Shown piece after piece: positions 24,527 through 33,267 of a stretch of 64,000 nucleotides of DNA. The translations under genes and the position numbers were made by a program. A model generated the notes under the pieces. It saw nothing but the letters and a program-made list of their open reading frames with translations. It was not told the DNA's origin and did not search any database. Position 1 is the stretch's first letter. Each line of letters begins with the position of its first letter. The DNA is from Streptomyces tubercidicus (lineage in GTDB: Bacteria > Actinomycetota > Actinomycetes > Streptomycetales > Streptomycetaceae): NCBI RefSeq assembly GCF_027497495.1, contig NZ_CP114205.1, positions 5,828,001 to 5,892,000 on the forward strand, read 5' to 3'.

Positions 24527-25737
24527 CGAACTCGGTGGTAGTCACCGGTCTGGGCGTCGCCGCCCCCAACGGGCTCGGTACGCACGACTTCTGGGCCGCG
24601 ACCCGCAGCGGAAAGAGCGGCATCGCCCGGGTCACCCGTTTCGATGCCTCGTCCTACCCGGCGCAGCTTGCCGGTGAAGTACCCGGCTTCGTGGCCGAGG
24701 ATCTTCTGCCGAGCCGGCTGCTTCCGCAGACCGACCGGATGACGCGGCTGGCGCTGGTCGCCACCGACTGGGCGCTGGCCGACGCGGGGGTCACCCCCGA
24801 GGACCTGGACGCGTTCGACATGGGCGTCGTCACAGCCAGCTCGTCGGGCGGATTCGAGTTCGGCCAGGGCGAGTTGCAGAAGCTGTGGAGACAGGGAAGC
24901 CGCTACGTCAGTGCGTACCAGTCCTTCGCCTGGTTCTACGCCGTCAACAGCGGTCAGATATCCATCCGCAACGGGATGAAGGGCCCGAGCGGCGTCATCG
25001 TCAGCGACCAGGCCGGTGGCTTGGACGCGGTGGCGCAGGCGCGCAGACAGATTCGAAGGGGCACCCAGCTGATCGTGTCCGGCGCCATCGACGCGTCGGT
25101 CTGCCCGTGGGGCTGGGTCGCCCAGCTCACGAGCGGCCGGCTGAGCACCAGCCATGAGCCGTCGCGCGCCTACCTGCCCTTCGACGCCGACGCGGCCGGG
25201 CATGTGGCCGGTGAGGGCGGCGCAATCCTGATCATGGAGTCCGCCGACGCGGCCCGCGCGCGCGGCGCGAAGATCTACGGCGAGATCTCCGGCTACGGCG
25301 CGACGATCGACGCCAAGCCCGGGAGCGGGCGTGAGCCCGGCCTCCGCAAGGCTGTCGAACTGGCCCTGGCTGAGGCCGGGGCCGAACCCGGAGACGTCGA
25401 CGTGGTGTTCGCGGACGCGGCGGCCGTGCCGGAGCTGGACCGTATCGAGGCCGAAGCCATCACCGCGGTCTTCGGGCCGCGCGGTGTGCCGGTTACGGCG
25501 CCCAAGACCATGACCGGCCGGCTCTACTCGGGCTCCGCCCCGCTGGATCTCGCCGCGGCGCTGCTCGCCATGGAGGAGGGCCTGATCCCGCCCACGGTGA
25601 ACGTCGAGCTCTCCAGCGAGTACGACCTGGACCTGGTCGGCTCCCAACCGCGCGCCGCCGAGGTCCGCACCGCACTCGTCTTGGCCCGCGGCCACGGCGG
25701 CTTCAACTCCGCCGTTGTGGTCCGCGCCGTCGACTGA
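24523..25737 (+). CDS. Type II PKS chain-length factor KS-beta
   Basis: A 404-residue partner of KS-alpha. At the active-site position Cys is replaced by Gln163 (VSDQAGGLDA), the normal chain-length-factor change. It has the same fold as KS-alpha and overlaps it by ATGA. It sets chain length and supports decarboxylation of malonyl-ACP for priming. Nothing in the sequence suggests an unusual chain length, though this cannot be decided by eye. Confidence 0.95.
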   Translation: MTNSVVVTGLGVAAPNGLGTHDFWAATRSGKSGIARVTRFDASSYPAQLAGEVPGFVAEDLLPSRLLPQTDRMTRLALVATDWALADAGVTPEDLDAFDMGVVTASSSGGFEFGQGELQKLWRQGSRYVSAYQSFAWFYAVNSGQISIRNGMKGPSGVIVSDQAGGLDAVAQARRQIRRGTQLIVSGAIDASVCPWGWVAQLTSGRLSTSHEPSRAYLPFDADAAGHVAGEGGAILIMESADAARARGAKIYGEISGYGATIDAKPGSGREPGLRKAVELALAEAGAEPGDVDVVFADAAAVPELDRIEAEAITAVFGPRGVPVTAPKTMTGRLYSGSAPLDLAAALLAMEEGLIPPTVNVELSSEYDLDLVGSQPRAAEVRTALVLARGHGGFNSAVVVRAVD

Positions 25738-25833
25738 GCGCACCCGAGCGCCCCCGCCGCCTTCACCTGTCGCGGCCGGCGGCGCTCGTACCGCAGAACA
25801 GACCATCCACCCATGGAAAGAGAGAAGACCGAC

Positions 25834-26097
25834 GTGGCCACCAAGGAATTCACCCTCCACGACCTCAAGCGCATCCTGCTCGCCGGAGCCGGCGCGGAGG
25901 AGGGCGTGGACCTCGACGGCGACATCCTCGACGTGCCGTTCAAGGCACTCGGTTACGAGTCGCTGGCGCTGTTGGAGACCGGCAGCCTGATCGAGCGCGA
26001 GTACGACATCTCCCTCGACGATGACGCACTGACCGACGCGGACACCCCACGCGCCCTCATAGCGGTGGTCAACACCCACCTGACCGTCCCCGCCTGA
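25834..26097 (+). CDS. Type II PKS acyl carrier protein
   Basis: An 87-residue carrier protein starting at GTG 25,834 (MATKEFTLHDLKRIL), where family members begin; the upstream ATG 25,813 would add seven residues without a ribosome site. The phosphopantetheine site is Ser43 in LGYESLALLE; the common form has Asp, not Glu, before the Ser. It carries the growing polyketide and is distinct from the modular-type carrier domains at 5,725 and 6,120. The phosphopantetheinyl transferase at 37,672 is a likely activator. Confidence 0.95.
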   Translation: MATKEFTLHDLKRILLAGAGAEEGVDLDGDILDVPFKALGYESLALLETGSLIEREYDISLDDDALTDADTPRALIAVVNTHLTVPA

Positions 26098-26177
26098 GCG
26101 AAGTGGTCACGGGCCGGACGGAGTTGTGCGTCCGGCCCCGTAACGGACATCCGCAGCACCTCACCAGTGGAGAGAGC

Positions 26178-26963
26178 ATGTCGCAGCAGGAGAAGCAGGT
26201 TGCCTTGATCACCGGCGCCACCAGCGGAATCGGCCTGGCCGTCGCCCGGCTCCTGGCGACCCGGGGCCACCGGGTCTTCATCGGCGCCCGCAGTGCCGAG
26301 AACGTCAAGAGCACCGTCAAGCAGTTGCGCGAGGAGGGCTTTGAGGCCGGCGGCGCCCCCCTCGACGTCCGCTCGAACGACGACGTCAAGGCGTTTGTCC
26401 AGGCAGCCGTCGACCAGTTCGGAACGGTCGACATCCTGGTCAACAACGCGGGCCGCTCCGGAGGTGGTGTCACCGCCGACATCAGTGACGAGCTGTGGCA
26501 GGACGTTATCGACACCAACCTCAACAGTGTCTTTCGGATGACACGTGAGGTGCTGACCACCGGTGGCCTTCGCGAGAAGAGCCGCGGCCGGATCATCAAC
26601 ATCGCCTCCACGGCCGGCAAGCAGGGTGTCGTGCTCGGCGCCCCCTACTCGGCCTCCAAGCACGGCGTCGTCGGCTTCACCAAGGCGCTCGGCAACGAAC
26701 TCGCCCCGACCGGCATCACCGTCAACGCGGTCTGTCCCGGTTACGTCGAGACGCCGATGGCGCAGCGGGTGCGGGCCGGTTACGCGGCCGCGTACGACAC
26801 CAGTGAGGACGCGATCCTCACCAAGTTCCAGTCGAAGATCCCCCTCGGCCGCTACTCCACCCCCGAGGAGGTGGCGGGCCTGGTCGGCTACCTGGCCTCC
26901 GACACCGCCGCCTCCATCACCGCGCAGGCCATGAACGTCTGCGGTGGCCTGGGCAACTTCTGA
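26178..26963 (+). CDS. Polyketide C9 ketoreductase (ActIII/JadE type)
   Basis: A 261-residue short-chain dehydrogenase. The NADPH motif TGATSGIGLAV is near residues 12-22, NNAGRSGGG near 92-100, and the catalytic set is Ser in NIASTAGKQG, Tyr157 and Lys161 in YSASKHG. It reduces the C9 ketone of the nascent chain, the first tailoring step in angucyclines. GGAGAGAG precedes the start. The first 17 bases around its start codon recur at the start of the aromatase gene. Confidence 0.95.
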   Translation: MSQQEKQVALITGATSGIGLAVARLLATRGHRVFIGARSAENVKSTVKQLREEGFEAGGAPLDVRSNDDVKAFVQAAVDQFGTVDILVNNAGRSGGGVTADISDELWQDVIDTNLNSVFRMTREVLTTGGLREKSRGRIINIASTAGKQGVVLGAPYSASKHGVVGFTKALGNELAPTGITVNAVCPGYVETPMAQRVRAGYAAAYDTSEDAILTKFQSKIPLGRYSTPEEVAGLVGYLASDTAASITAQAMNVCGGLGNF

Positions 26964-26997
26964 GCAGTCCGTTCCACAGAACCCGAGGAGACCGAGC

Positions 26998-27942
26998 ATG
27001 TCGCAGCAGGGCCTGCGCGAGGTGGAGCACGAGACCACGGTCTCGGCCCCGGCCGCCGCCGTCTACCGGCTGATCGCCGAGGTAGAGAACTGGCCGCGGA
27101 TCTTCCCGCCCACGATTTACGTCGAGCGCGACGGCCACGGCAAGAACGAAGAGCGCATACATATCTGGGCCACCGCCAACGGGACGGCCAAGAACTGGAC
27201 TTCGCGTCGCACGCTGGATGCCGAGGCCCTGCGCATCACGTTCCGTCAGGAGGTGCCGGCCCCGCCGGTCGCCGCCATGGGCGGTACATGGATCATCGAG
27301 CCGGTGTCGGAGACCCGGTGCCGTGTCCGGCTGCTGCACGACTACCGGGCGATCGACGACGACGCGGACAGCCTGGCCTGGATCGACGAGGCCGTCGATC
27401 GCAACTCCCGCTCCGAGCTGGCCGCGCTGAAGGCCAACGTCGAATTCGCCCACGCGGCCGAGGCGGTGACCTTCTCCTTCGAGGACACCGTGCAGATCAA
27501 CGGTGCGGCCAAGGACGTCTACGACTTCATCAACGAGGCCGACCGCTGGGAGGAGCGGCTGCCGCACGTGGCGAGCGTACGCCTCGACGAGCTGTCGCCG
27601 GGGCTGCAGATCCTGGAGATGGACACCCGAGCCAAGGACGGCTCCACGCACACCACCATGTCTTACCGGGTCTGCCGGCCGGTCCACAGAATCGCCTACA
27701 AGCAGGTGACGCTCCCGGCTCTGATGACCCTGCACACCGGCTACTGGACGTTCGTGGAGAACGAGGACGGCGTCGCCGCCTCCTCGCAGCACACCGTCGT
27801 CCTCAATACGGACAACATCGCACGCATCCTCGGTGCGGACGCGACGGTGGACGACGCCCGCGCGTACGTGCGGACCGCGCTCAGCACCAACAGCCGGGCC
27901 ACGCTGGGCCACGCCAAGGACTACGCCGAGCAGAAGCGCTGA
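26998..27942 (+). CDS. Didomain aromatase/cyclase (ActVII/JadD type)
   Basis: A 314-residue protein with two START-like (Bet v1-fold) domains, ~residues 5-150 and ~155-305. Each opens with a HETTVSAPAAAVYRLI- or FEDTVQINGAAKDVYDFI-type segment; ENWPRIFPPTI marks the first pocket. Such enzymes dehydrate and aromatise the first ring of C9-reduced chains. It follows the ketoreductase by 34 bases, as in urd, lan and jad clusters. Confidence 0.94.
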   Translation: MSQQGLREVEHETTVSAPAAAVYRLIAEVENWPRIFPPTIYVERDGHGKNEERIHIWATANGTAKNWTSRRTLDAEALRITFRQEVPAPPVAAMGGTWIIEPVSETRCRVRLLHDYRAIDDDADSLAWIDEAVDRNSRSELAALKANVEFAHAAEAVTFSFEDTVQINGAAKDVYDFINEADRWEERLPHVASVRLDELSPGLQILEMDTRAKDGSTHTTMSYRVCRPVHRIAYKQVTLPALMTLHTGYWTFVENEDGVAASSQHTVVLNTDNIARILGADATVDDARAYVRTALSTNSRATLGHAKDYAEQKR

Positions 27943-27944
27943 CC

Positions 27945-29453
27945 ATGACGCCGGACAGTCAGCAACCCCTGCACAGCCAGGTCATCGTGGTCGGAGCAGG
28001 CCCCGCCGGGCTGATGCTCGCGGGAGAACTACGGCTCGGCGGAGCCGAGGTGGTCGTCCTCGACGACCGCCCCGGCCCCACCACCGAGTCACGTGCGTCG
28101 ACGCTGCACGCCCGCACGATGGAGATCTTCGACAGCCGCGGCCTGCTCGACGAGCTGGGCACACCGGCGGACGAACCTCGCGGGCACTTCGGCGGACTGC
28201 CGCTGGACCTGACGCTGCCCAGTACCCACCCGGGCCAGTGGAAGGTCTCACAGACTCGTACGGAGGAGCTGCTCCAGCGGTGGGCGGCCGGGCTCGGCGC
28301 CGACATCCGGCGCGGGTACACGCTGCGTGCGCTGGCCGTGGACGAGGCGGGAGTCGAGGCCGAGGCCGACAGCCCCGGCGGCCCCCTGCGTGTACGCGGC
28401 AGCTATCTCGTCGGCTGCGACGGCGAGCGCAGCACGGTGCGTCGGCTGATCGGCGCCCGGTTCCCCGGGCAGGACTCCGGCCGGGAGATGCTGCGCGCCG
28501 ACGTGGCGGGCATCGACGTTCCAAACCGGCGATTCCAACGGCTGGCGCGCGGGCTGGCCGTCGCGGCCACCCGCGAAGGGGTCACGCGGGTGATGGTGCA
28601 CGAGTTCGGTGCCATCGTCGCTCCGCGTACCGGGGAGCCCCGGTTCGAGGAGGTCGCCGACGTGTGGAAGCGGGTCACCGGGGAGGACATCAGCTGCGGA
28701 ACTCCGCTGTGGGTCAACGCCTTCGGCGACGCCAACCGGCAGCTTGAGTCCTACCGTCATGGCCGGATCCTGTTCGCCGGTGATGCGGCCCACCAGCAGA
28801 TGCCGATCGGCGGACAAGCCCTCAACCTGGGCCTGCAGGATGCTGTCAACCTCGGATGGAAGCTGGCAGCACAGGTCACCGGCCGTGCACCCGCCGGACT
28901 GCTCGACAGCTACCACTCCGAGCGGCACGAGACCGGCCGGCGGGTACTGTCCAACATCAGGGCGCAGGCCGGGCTGCTGCTCGGCGGCCCCGAAGTTGAG
29001 CCGGTGCGCGCGCTGCTGGCGGAACTGACCGCCCTCGGCGGCGTACGGGAGCACCTTGCCGGGAAGATCTCCGGACTCGATGTCCGCTACGACGTCGGCA
29101 CACCGGATGCGCGGCGGGCCCATTCGCTGGTCGGCCGACGGCTGCCGACCGGTCAGCTGATGACCGCTCAGGGAGACACCCGGACGGCGGTCCTGCTGCG
29201 CACCGGACGCGGCCTGCTCCTGGACATCGGCGTCGCCGCCGGCGGCGAGTCGTCGGCACGGCCGGAGGATGTCGTGGCGGGCTGGACGGACCGGGTCACT
29301 CTCACCACGGCCAGGGCCAGGAGCGACGGGCTGTTGCCCGTCGGCGCGGCCCTTCTGCTGCGACCCGACGGACACATCGTCTGGGTGGGAACGGCGTGGG
29401 ACGGGGTGACGACCGCGCTGCGGCGCTGGTTCGGTGAGCCCTGCCGGAATTGA
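27945..29453 (+). CDS. FAD-dependent aromatic hydroxylase (JadH/PgaM class)
   Basis: A 502-residue class A flavoprotein monooxygenase. The FAD dinucleotide motif VIVVGAGPAGLMLAGELRLG is at residues ~11-30, the DG motif in YLVGCDGERSTVR (~145), and the GD motif in RILFAGDAAHQQMPIGGQ (~275-290). The last ~110 residues form the thioredoxin-like tail. Angucycline members of this group hydroxylate and dehydrate at the C12/C12b and C6 positions or open ring B. ATG 27,945 lies three bases after the aromatase stop. A second, clearly different member lies at 31,656. Which of the two starts the oxidation cascade cannot be read by eye; the other is closer to PgaE. Confidence 0.88.
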   Translation: MTPDSQQPLHSQVIVVGAGPAGLMLAGELRLGGAEVVVLDDRPGPTTESRASTLHARTMEIFDSRGLLDELGTPADEPRGHFGGLPLDLTLPSTHPGQWKVSQTRTEELLQRWAAGLGADIRRGYTLRALAVDEAGVEAEADSPGGPLRVRGSYLVGCDGERSTVRRLIGARFPGQDSGREMLRADVAGIDVPNRRFQRLARGLAVAATREGVTRVMVHEFGAIVAPRTGEPRFEEVADVWKRVTGEDISCGTPLWVNAFGDANRQLESYRHGRILFAGDAAHQQMPIGGQALNLGLQDAVNLGWKLAAQVTGRAPAGLLDSYHSERHETGRRVLSNIRAQAGLLLGGPEVEPVRALLAELTALGGVREHLAGKISGLDVRYDVGTPDARRAHSLVGRRLPTGQLMTAQGDTRTAVLLRTGRGLLLDIGVAAGGESSARPEDVVAGWTDRVTLTTARARSDGLLPVGAALLLRPDGHIVWVGTAWDGVTTALRRWFGEPCRN

Positions 29454-29565
29454 CACCGGCCTGAGCTGAGTTTCCTGGAAAAATCTCGGCAACGCGAAGG
29501 TCCTGTAACCGGTTTCCACTGGATTCCATTTCGGGATATCGCGTGAACTGCATGGAGGCAGAGAG

Positions 29566-30435
29566 GTGAAGGGAATCATCCTGGCCGGTGGGCTCGGGAC
29601 CCGGTTGCAGCCGATCACGTTCGGAGTTTCGAAACAACTGCTCCCCGTCTACGACAAGCCGATGATTTACTATCCACTGTCGGTGCTGATGCTCGCCGGC
29701 ATCACCGATATCCAAATCATTTCCTCGCCGGACGATCTGGGAGGGTTCCGCAGACTGCTGGGTGACGGATCGGATCTCGGGCTGAACCTCACCTACGCGG
29801 AGCAGGACAAGCCCCGGGGGCTGGCGGACGCCTTCATCGTGGGCGCCGACCACATCGGCGGCGACCCGGTGGCCCTGGTCCTCGGCGACAACATCTTCCA
29901 CGGGCCGGGCTTTGGCGAGGTGCTGCGGCAGAGCGCACGGGGCGTCGAAGGCTGCGTGCTGTTCGGCTACCCGGTCCGCGACCCCGAGCGCTACGGCGTC
30001 GGCGAGATCGACGCGTTCGGCAATCTCATCTCCCTGGAGGAGAAGCCCGCCAAACCGCGCTCCAACCTGGCCGTCACGGGCCTGTACTTCTATGACAACG
30101 ACGCCGTGGAGATCGCGAAGAACCTGGCGCCCTCCGAGCGCGGGGAGCTGGAGATCACGGACGTCAACCGGGTCTACCTGGAGCGCGACCGGGCCAGGCT
30201 CGTCCAGCTGGGGCGCGGCTTCGTCTGGTTGGACACCGGCACGCATGACGCGCTTGCCGAGGCGGGCCAGTACGTCCAGATCCTGGAGCACCGCCAGGGA
30301 GTGCGTATCGCCTGCATAGAGGAAATCGCGTGGCGAATGGGGTTCATCGACCAGGATGCCTGCCACCGGCTCGGCCGCAGACTGGCCAGCTCCCCATACG
30401 GCCAGTACATCATGCAAACCGCTGCCGCAGGCTGA
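29566..30435 (+). CDS. rfbA: Glucose-1-phosphate thymidylyltransferase
   Basis: A 289-residue RmlA-family enzyme making dTDP-glucose. The nucleotide-binding start MKGIILAGGLGTRLQPIT, KQLLPVYDKPMIYYPLSVLM, and LGDNIFHG are all present, and the length fits the short form that has an allosteric site. GTG 29,566 follows GGAGG. It opens the deoxysugar block of seven genes ending at 36,611, interrupted by one hydroxylase. Having a cluster-specific copy secures dTDP-sugar supply. Confidence 0.95.
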   Translation: MKGIILAGGLGTRLQPITFGVSKQLLPVYDKPMIYYPLSVLMLAGITDIQIISSPDDLGGFRRLLGDGSDLGLNLTYAEQDKPRGLADAFIVGADHIGGDPVALVLGDNIFHGPGFGEVLRQSARGVEGCVLFGYPVRDPERYGVGEIDAFGNLISLEEKPAKPRSNLAVTGLYFYDNDAVEIAKNLAPSERGELEITDVNRVYLERDRARLVQLGRGFVWLDTGTHDALAEAGQYVQILEHRQGVRIACIEEIAWRMGFIDQDACHRLGRRLASSPYGQYIMQTAAAG

Positions 30436-30505
30436 ACAGCTTTCGCGCCCCGAGCGCGGCCCGGTCCGCCCGAGGCGGAAATCCCTTTCGAGGAGTGGAA
30501 CAGTC

Positions 30506-30625
30506 ATGCCTGCCATCGACCTTGGCGATAAATGCCTGCAGATATTCACTACGGTCGCAACCGGGAATCGCCCCGACGGAATGCGGCACAGCCGGACGTC
30601 TGAATTGCCGGAGGCCGGGGCATGA
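30506..30625 (+). CDS. Possible 39-residue coupled leader peptide
   Basis: A 39-codon frame, MPAIDLGDKC at its start, lies in the 186-base gap between rfbA and rfbB. GAGGAG stands ten bases before its ATG, and its stop overlaps the rfbB start as ATGA. That spacing is what translationally coupled genes show. I recognise no family; it may be a leader peptide or the remnant of a lost sugar gene. Confidence 0.35.
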   Translation: MPAIDLGDKCLQIFTTVATGNRPDGMRHSRTSELPEAGA

Positions 30626-31623
30626 AAATTCTGGTGACCGGAGGAGCCGGCTTCATCGGCTCCCACTATGTACGCGCCCTGCTGGCCGGCTCCTACGGCG
30701 CTGACGCGGGGACCCGAATCACCGTGCTCGACAGGCTGACGTACGCCGGCAACCGGGACAGCCTGCCCGCTGCGCACGACCGGCTGGAATTCGTACGCGG
30801 CGACATCTGCGACGGTGCGCTGTTGCGCGAATTGCTTCCCGGCCACGACGCGATCGTGCATTTCGCCGCCGAATCACACGTTGACCGCTCCGTGGACGGC
30901 GGCGCCGAGTTCGTCCGCACCAACGCGCTGGGCACCCAGAGCGTGCTGGAGGCCGCCCTGCACAGTGGCGTCGAGCGTGTCCTGCACGTGTCCACCGACG
31001 AGGTGTACGGCTCCATCGACGAGGGCGCCTGGACGGAGGCCTGGCCGCTGCTGCCGAATTCTCCGTACGCCGCCTCCAAGGCGGGCTCCGACCTCATCGC
31101 GCGCTCTTACTGGCGCACACATGGGCTGAACGTCTCCATCACGCGCTGCTCCAACAATTACGGCCCGTACCAGCACCCCGAGAAGCTCATCCCGAGGTTT
31201 GTCACCAATCTGCTGGAAGGCCTCACGGTTCCGGTGTACGGCGACGGCCGCAACCGGCGCGAGTGGCTGCACGTGGACGACCACTGCCGGGCCCTCCACC
31301 TGGTGCTGACCCAAGGCGGTGCCGGCGAGGTGTACAACGTCGGCAGCGGCAACGAGCTGGACAATCTTTCCCTGACCCGACGGATTCTCGAACTGTCCGG
31401 CCAGGACGAATCGATGATCCGCTATGTCGCCGACCGCAAGGGCCACGACCTGCGCTACGCCCTGGACGACACCAAGATCCGTGAGCAACTCGGCTACACG
31501 CCGCGCATCCCTTTCGACGAAGGCATCGCGGAGACCGTCGCTTGGTACCGCGACAACCCCGAGTGGTGGAAGCCCGTCAAGCACCGTGCCGCAGAGGCCG
31601 TAGAACCCGCCGGGGCCGTCTGA
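30622..31623 (+). CDS. rfbB: dTDP-glucose 4,6-dehydratase
   Basis: A 333-residue extended short-chain dehydrogenase. NAD motif TGGAGFIGSHYVRAL (residues 6-20), HFAAESHVDRSVDG, the STDEVYGS catalytic Thr-Asp-Glu segment, YAASKAGSD with the Tyr and Lys, and RCSNNYGPYQHPEKLIP are all intact. It forms dTDP-4-keto-6-deoxyglucose, the branch point for all deoxysugars. GGAGG is in reach of ATG 30,622. Confidence 0.95.
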   Translation: MKILVTGGAGFIGSHYVRALLAGSYGADAGTRITVLDRLTYAGNRDSLPAAHDRLEFVRGDICDGALLRELLPGHDAIVHFAAESHVDRSVDGGAEFVRTNALGTQSVLEAALHSGVERVLHVSTDEVYGSIDEGAWTEAWPLLPNSPYAASKAGSDLIARSYWRTHGLNVSITRCSNNYGPYQHPEKLIPRFVTNLLEGLTVPVYGDGRNRREWLHVDDHCRALHLVLTQGGAGEVYNVGSGNELDNLSLTRRILELSGQDESMIRYVADRKGHDLRYALDDTKIREQLGYTPRIPFDEGIAETVAWYRDNPEWWKPVKHRAAEAVEPAGAV

Positions 31624-31655
31624 TGCGTGCTGCCGAGAACCGAGAGGGAATATCC

Positions 31656-33143
31656 ATGGACGCGGACGTGATCATTGTCGGTGCCGGTCCGACCGGTCTG
31701 ATGCTGGCCGGCGAACTGCGGCTGGGTGGCGCGAGCGTCGTCGTCGTCGAGCGCCTGCCGCGGCCCACCGGGCAGTCGCGCGGCCTGGGATTCACCGCCC
31801 GCGCCCTGGAGTCGTTCGAACAGCGCGGGCTGATCCCGCGCTTCCCCGGGCTGGAGACCAGCCCTATGGGCCACTTCGGTGGCTTGCAGTTCGACTACAC
31901 CGTCCTTGAGGGCGCTCACTTCGGTGCGCGCGGTATCCCACAGTCGCAGACCGAGGCGGTGCTTGAGACCTGGGCGCTGGAGCTCGGAGCCGAAATCCGG
32001 CGGGGCTGGGAGTTCACCGATCTGGCGCAGGACGAAGACGGCGTGGAAATCACCGTCGCCACCCTCGACGGCGAACAACAGCTGCGCGCCGCCTACCTGG
32101 TGGGAGCCGACGGCGGGAACAGCCCGGTGCGCAAGGCGGCCGGCTTCAGCTTCTCCGGCACCGCGGCCACCCGTGGCATGTACCTCGCCGACGTGACCGG
32201 CTGCGAGCTTCGGCCCCGGTTCCTGGGCGAACGGCTGGACGGCGGCATGGTGATGGCGGCTCCCCTCGCCGAGGGGGTGGACCGCATCATTGCCTGTGAG
32301 CGCGGCACCCCGCCGGCCGGCCGCAGCGAGACCCCGGAGTTCGCCGAGGTCGCCGCCGCCTGGCAGCGGCTGACCGGCGAGGACATATCGGGCGGCGGTG
32401 CCGACTGGGTCAGCTCCTTCACCGACGCCACCCGGCAGGCCGGCGAGTACCGGCGCGGCCGGGTGCTGCTCGCCGGCGACGCGGCGCACATCCATCTGCC
32501 GGCCGGCGCACAGGGTCTGAGCACCGGCATCCAGGACGCCGTCAACCTCGGCTGGAAGCTGGCCGCCGTGGTGGACGGCTGGGCGCCGCCCGGCCTGCTG
32601 GACACCTACCACTCCGAACGGCACCCGGTCGGCGCGCGGCTCCTGATGAACACCCGCGCACAGGGCGAGGTGTTCCTCGGTGGCACCGAGGCGGATCCGC
32701 TGCGTGAGCTGCTCACCGAACTCATCGAGAACGACGACGTGAAGAAGCACCTCGCGGGCATGGTCAGCGGTCTCGACATCCGCTACGACATGGGCGGCGC
32801 CGAGGGCCCGGATGGCGGGCACCCGCTGCTCGGACGCCGGCTGCCGCACCGCACCCTGCGCACCGCCTCCGGCGAACGGAGCAGCGCCGAACTGCTGCAC
32901 ACGGCCCAGGGCGTACTGCTCGACCTCGCCGACGATCACGTGCTGCGCCAGGCGTCAGCGGACTGGAAGGACCGGGTGCTCACGGTCACGGCGACCGCCG
33001 CTGAACCGGATGATGCCGCCGTGTTCGCGGGCGCCGCCGGCGTCCTGGTCCGCCCCGACGGCTACGTCGCATGGGCCGGTGCGGACGCCGGACAGCTGAC
33101 AGCCGGGCTCACGCGCTGGTTCGGCCCGGCCGCCGTGCTCTAG
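31656..33143 (+). CDS. PgaE/UrdE-like angucycline 12-hydroxylase
   Basis: A 495-residue FAD monooxygenase matching PgaE, CabE and UrdE almost from end to end: DVIIVGAGPTGLMLAGEL, RGLGFTARALESFEQRG, FGGLQFDYTVLEGAH, YLVGADGGNSPVRKAAGF, GMYLADVTG, LLAGDAAHIHLPAGAQG. PgaE-type enzymes add the C12 oxygen that makes the quinone. The start is ATG 31,656 behind GAGAGGG; ATG 31,623 has no ribosome site. It sits among the sugar genes instead of next to the PKS core. Confidence 0.92.
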   Translation: MDADVIIVGAGPTGLMLAGELRLGGASVVVVERLPRPTGQSRGLGFTARALESFEQRGLIPRFPGLETSPMGHFGGLQFDYTVLEGAHFGARGIPQSQTEAVLETWALELGAEIRRGWEFTDLAQDEDGVEITVATLDGEQQLRAAYLVGADGGNSPVRKAAGFSFSGTAATRGMYLADVTGCELRPRFLGERLDGGMVMAAPLAEGVDRIIACERGTPPAGRSETPEFAEVAAAWQRLTGEDISGGGADWVSSFTDATRQAGEYRRGRVLLAGDAAHIHLPAGAQGLSTGIQDAVNLGWKLAAVVDGWAPPGLLDTYHSERHPVGARLLMNTRAQGEVFLGGTEADPLRELLTELIENDDVKKHLAGMVSGLDIRYDMGGAEGPDGGHPLLGRRLPHRTLRTASGERSSAELLHTAQGVLLDLADDHVLRQASADWKDRVLTVTATAAEPDDAAVFAGAAGVLVRPDGYVAWAGADAGQLTAGLTRWFGPAAVL

Positions 33144-33267
33144 CGCCCGCTCGCGCCACCCGTGAAGCCCGGGTTGTCGGGTGTGCGCGGCCCGCTCACG
33201 CCCACCGCCTGACTCCGCAGGACCAGTCCCCCTTGGACCAGTACGACCCGCACCTGGAGGTACAAAA

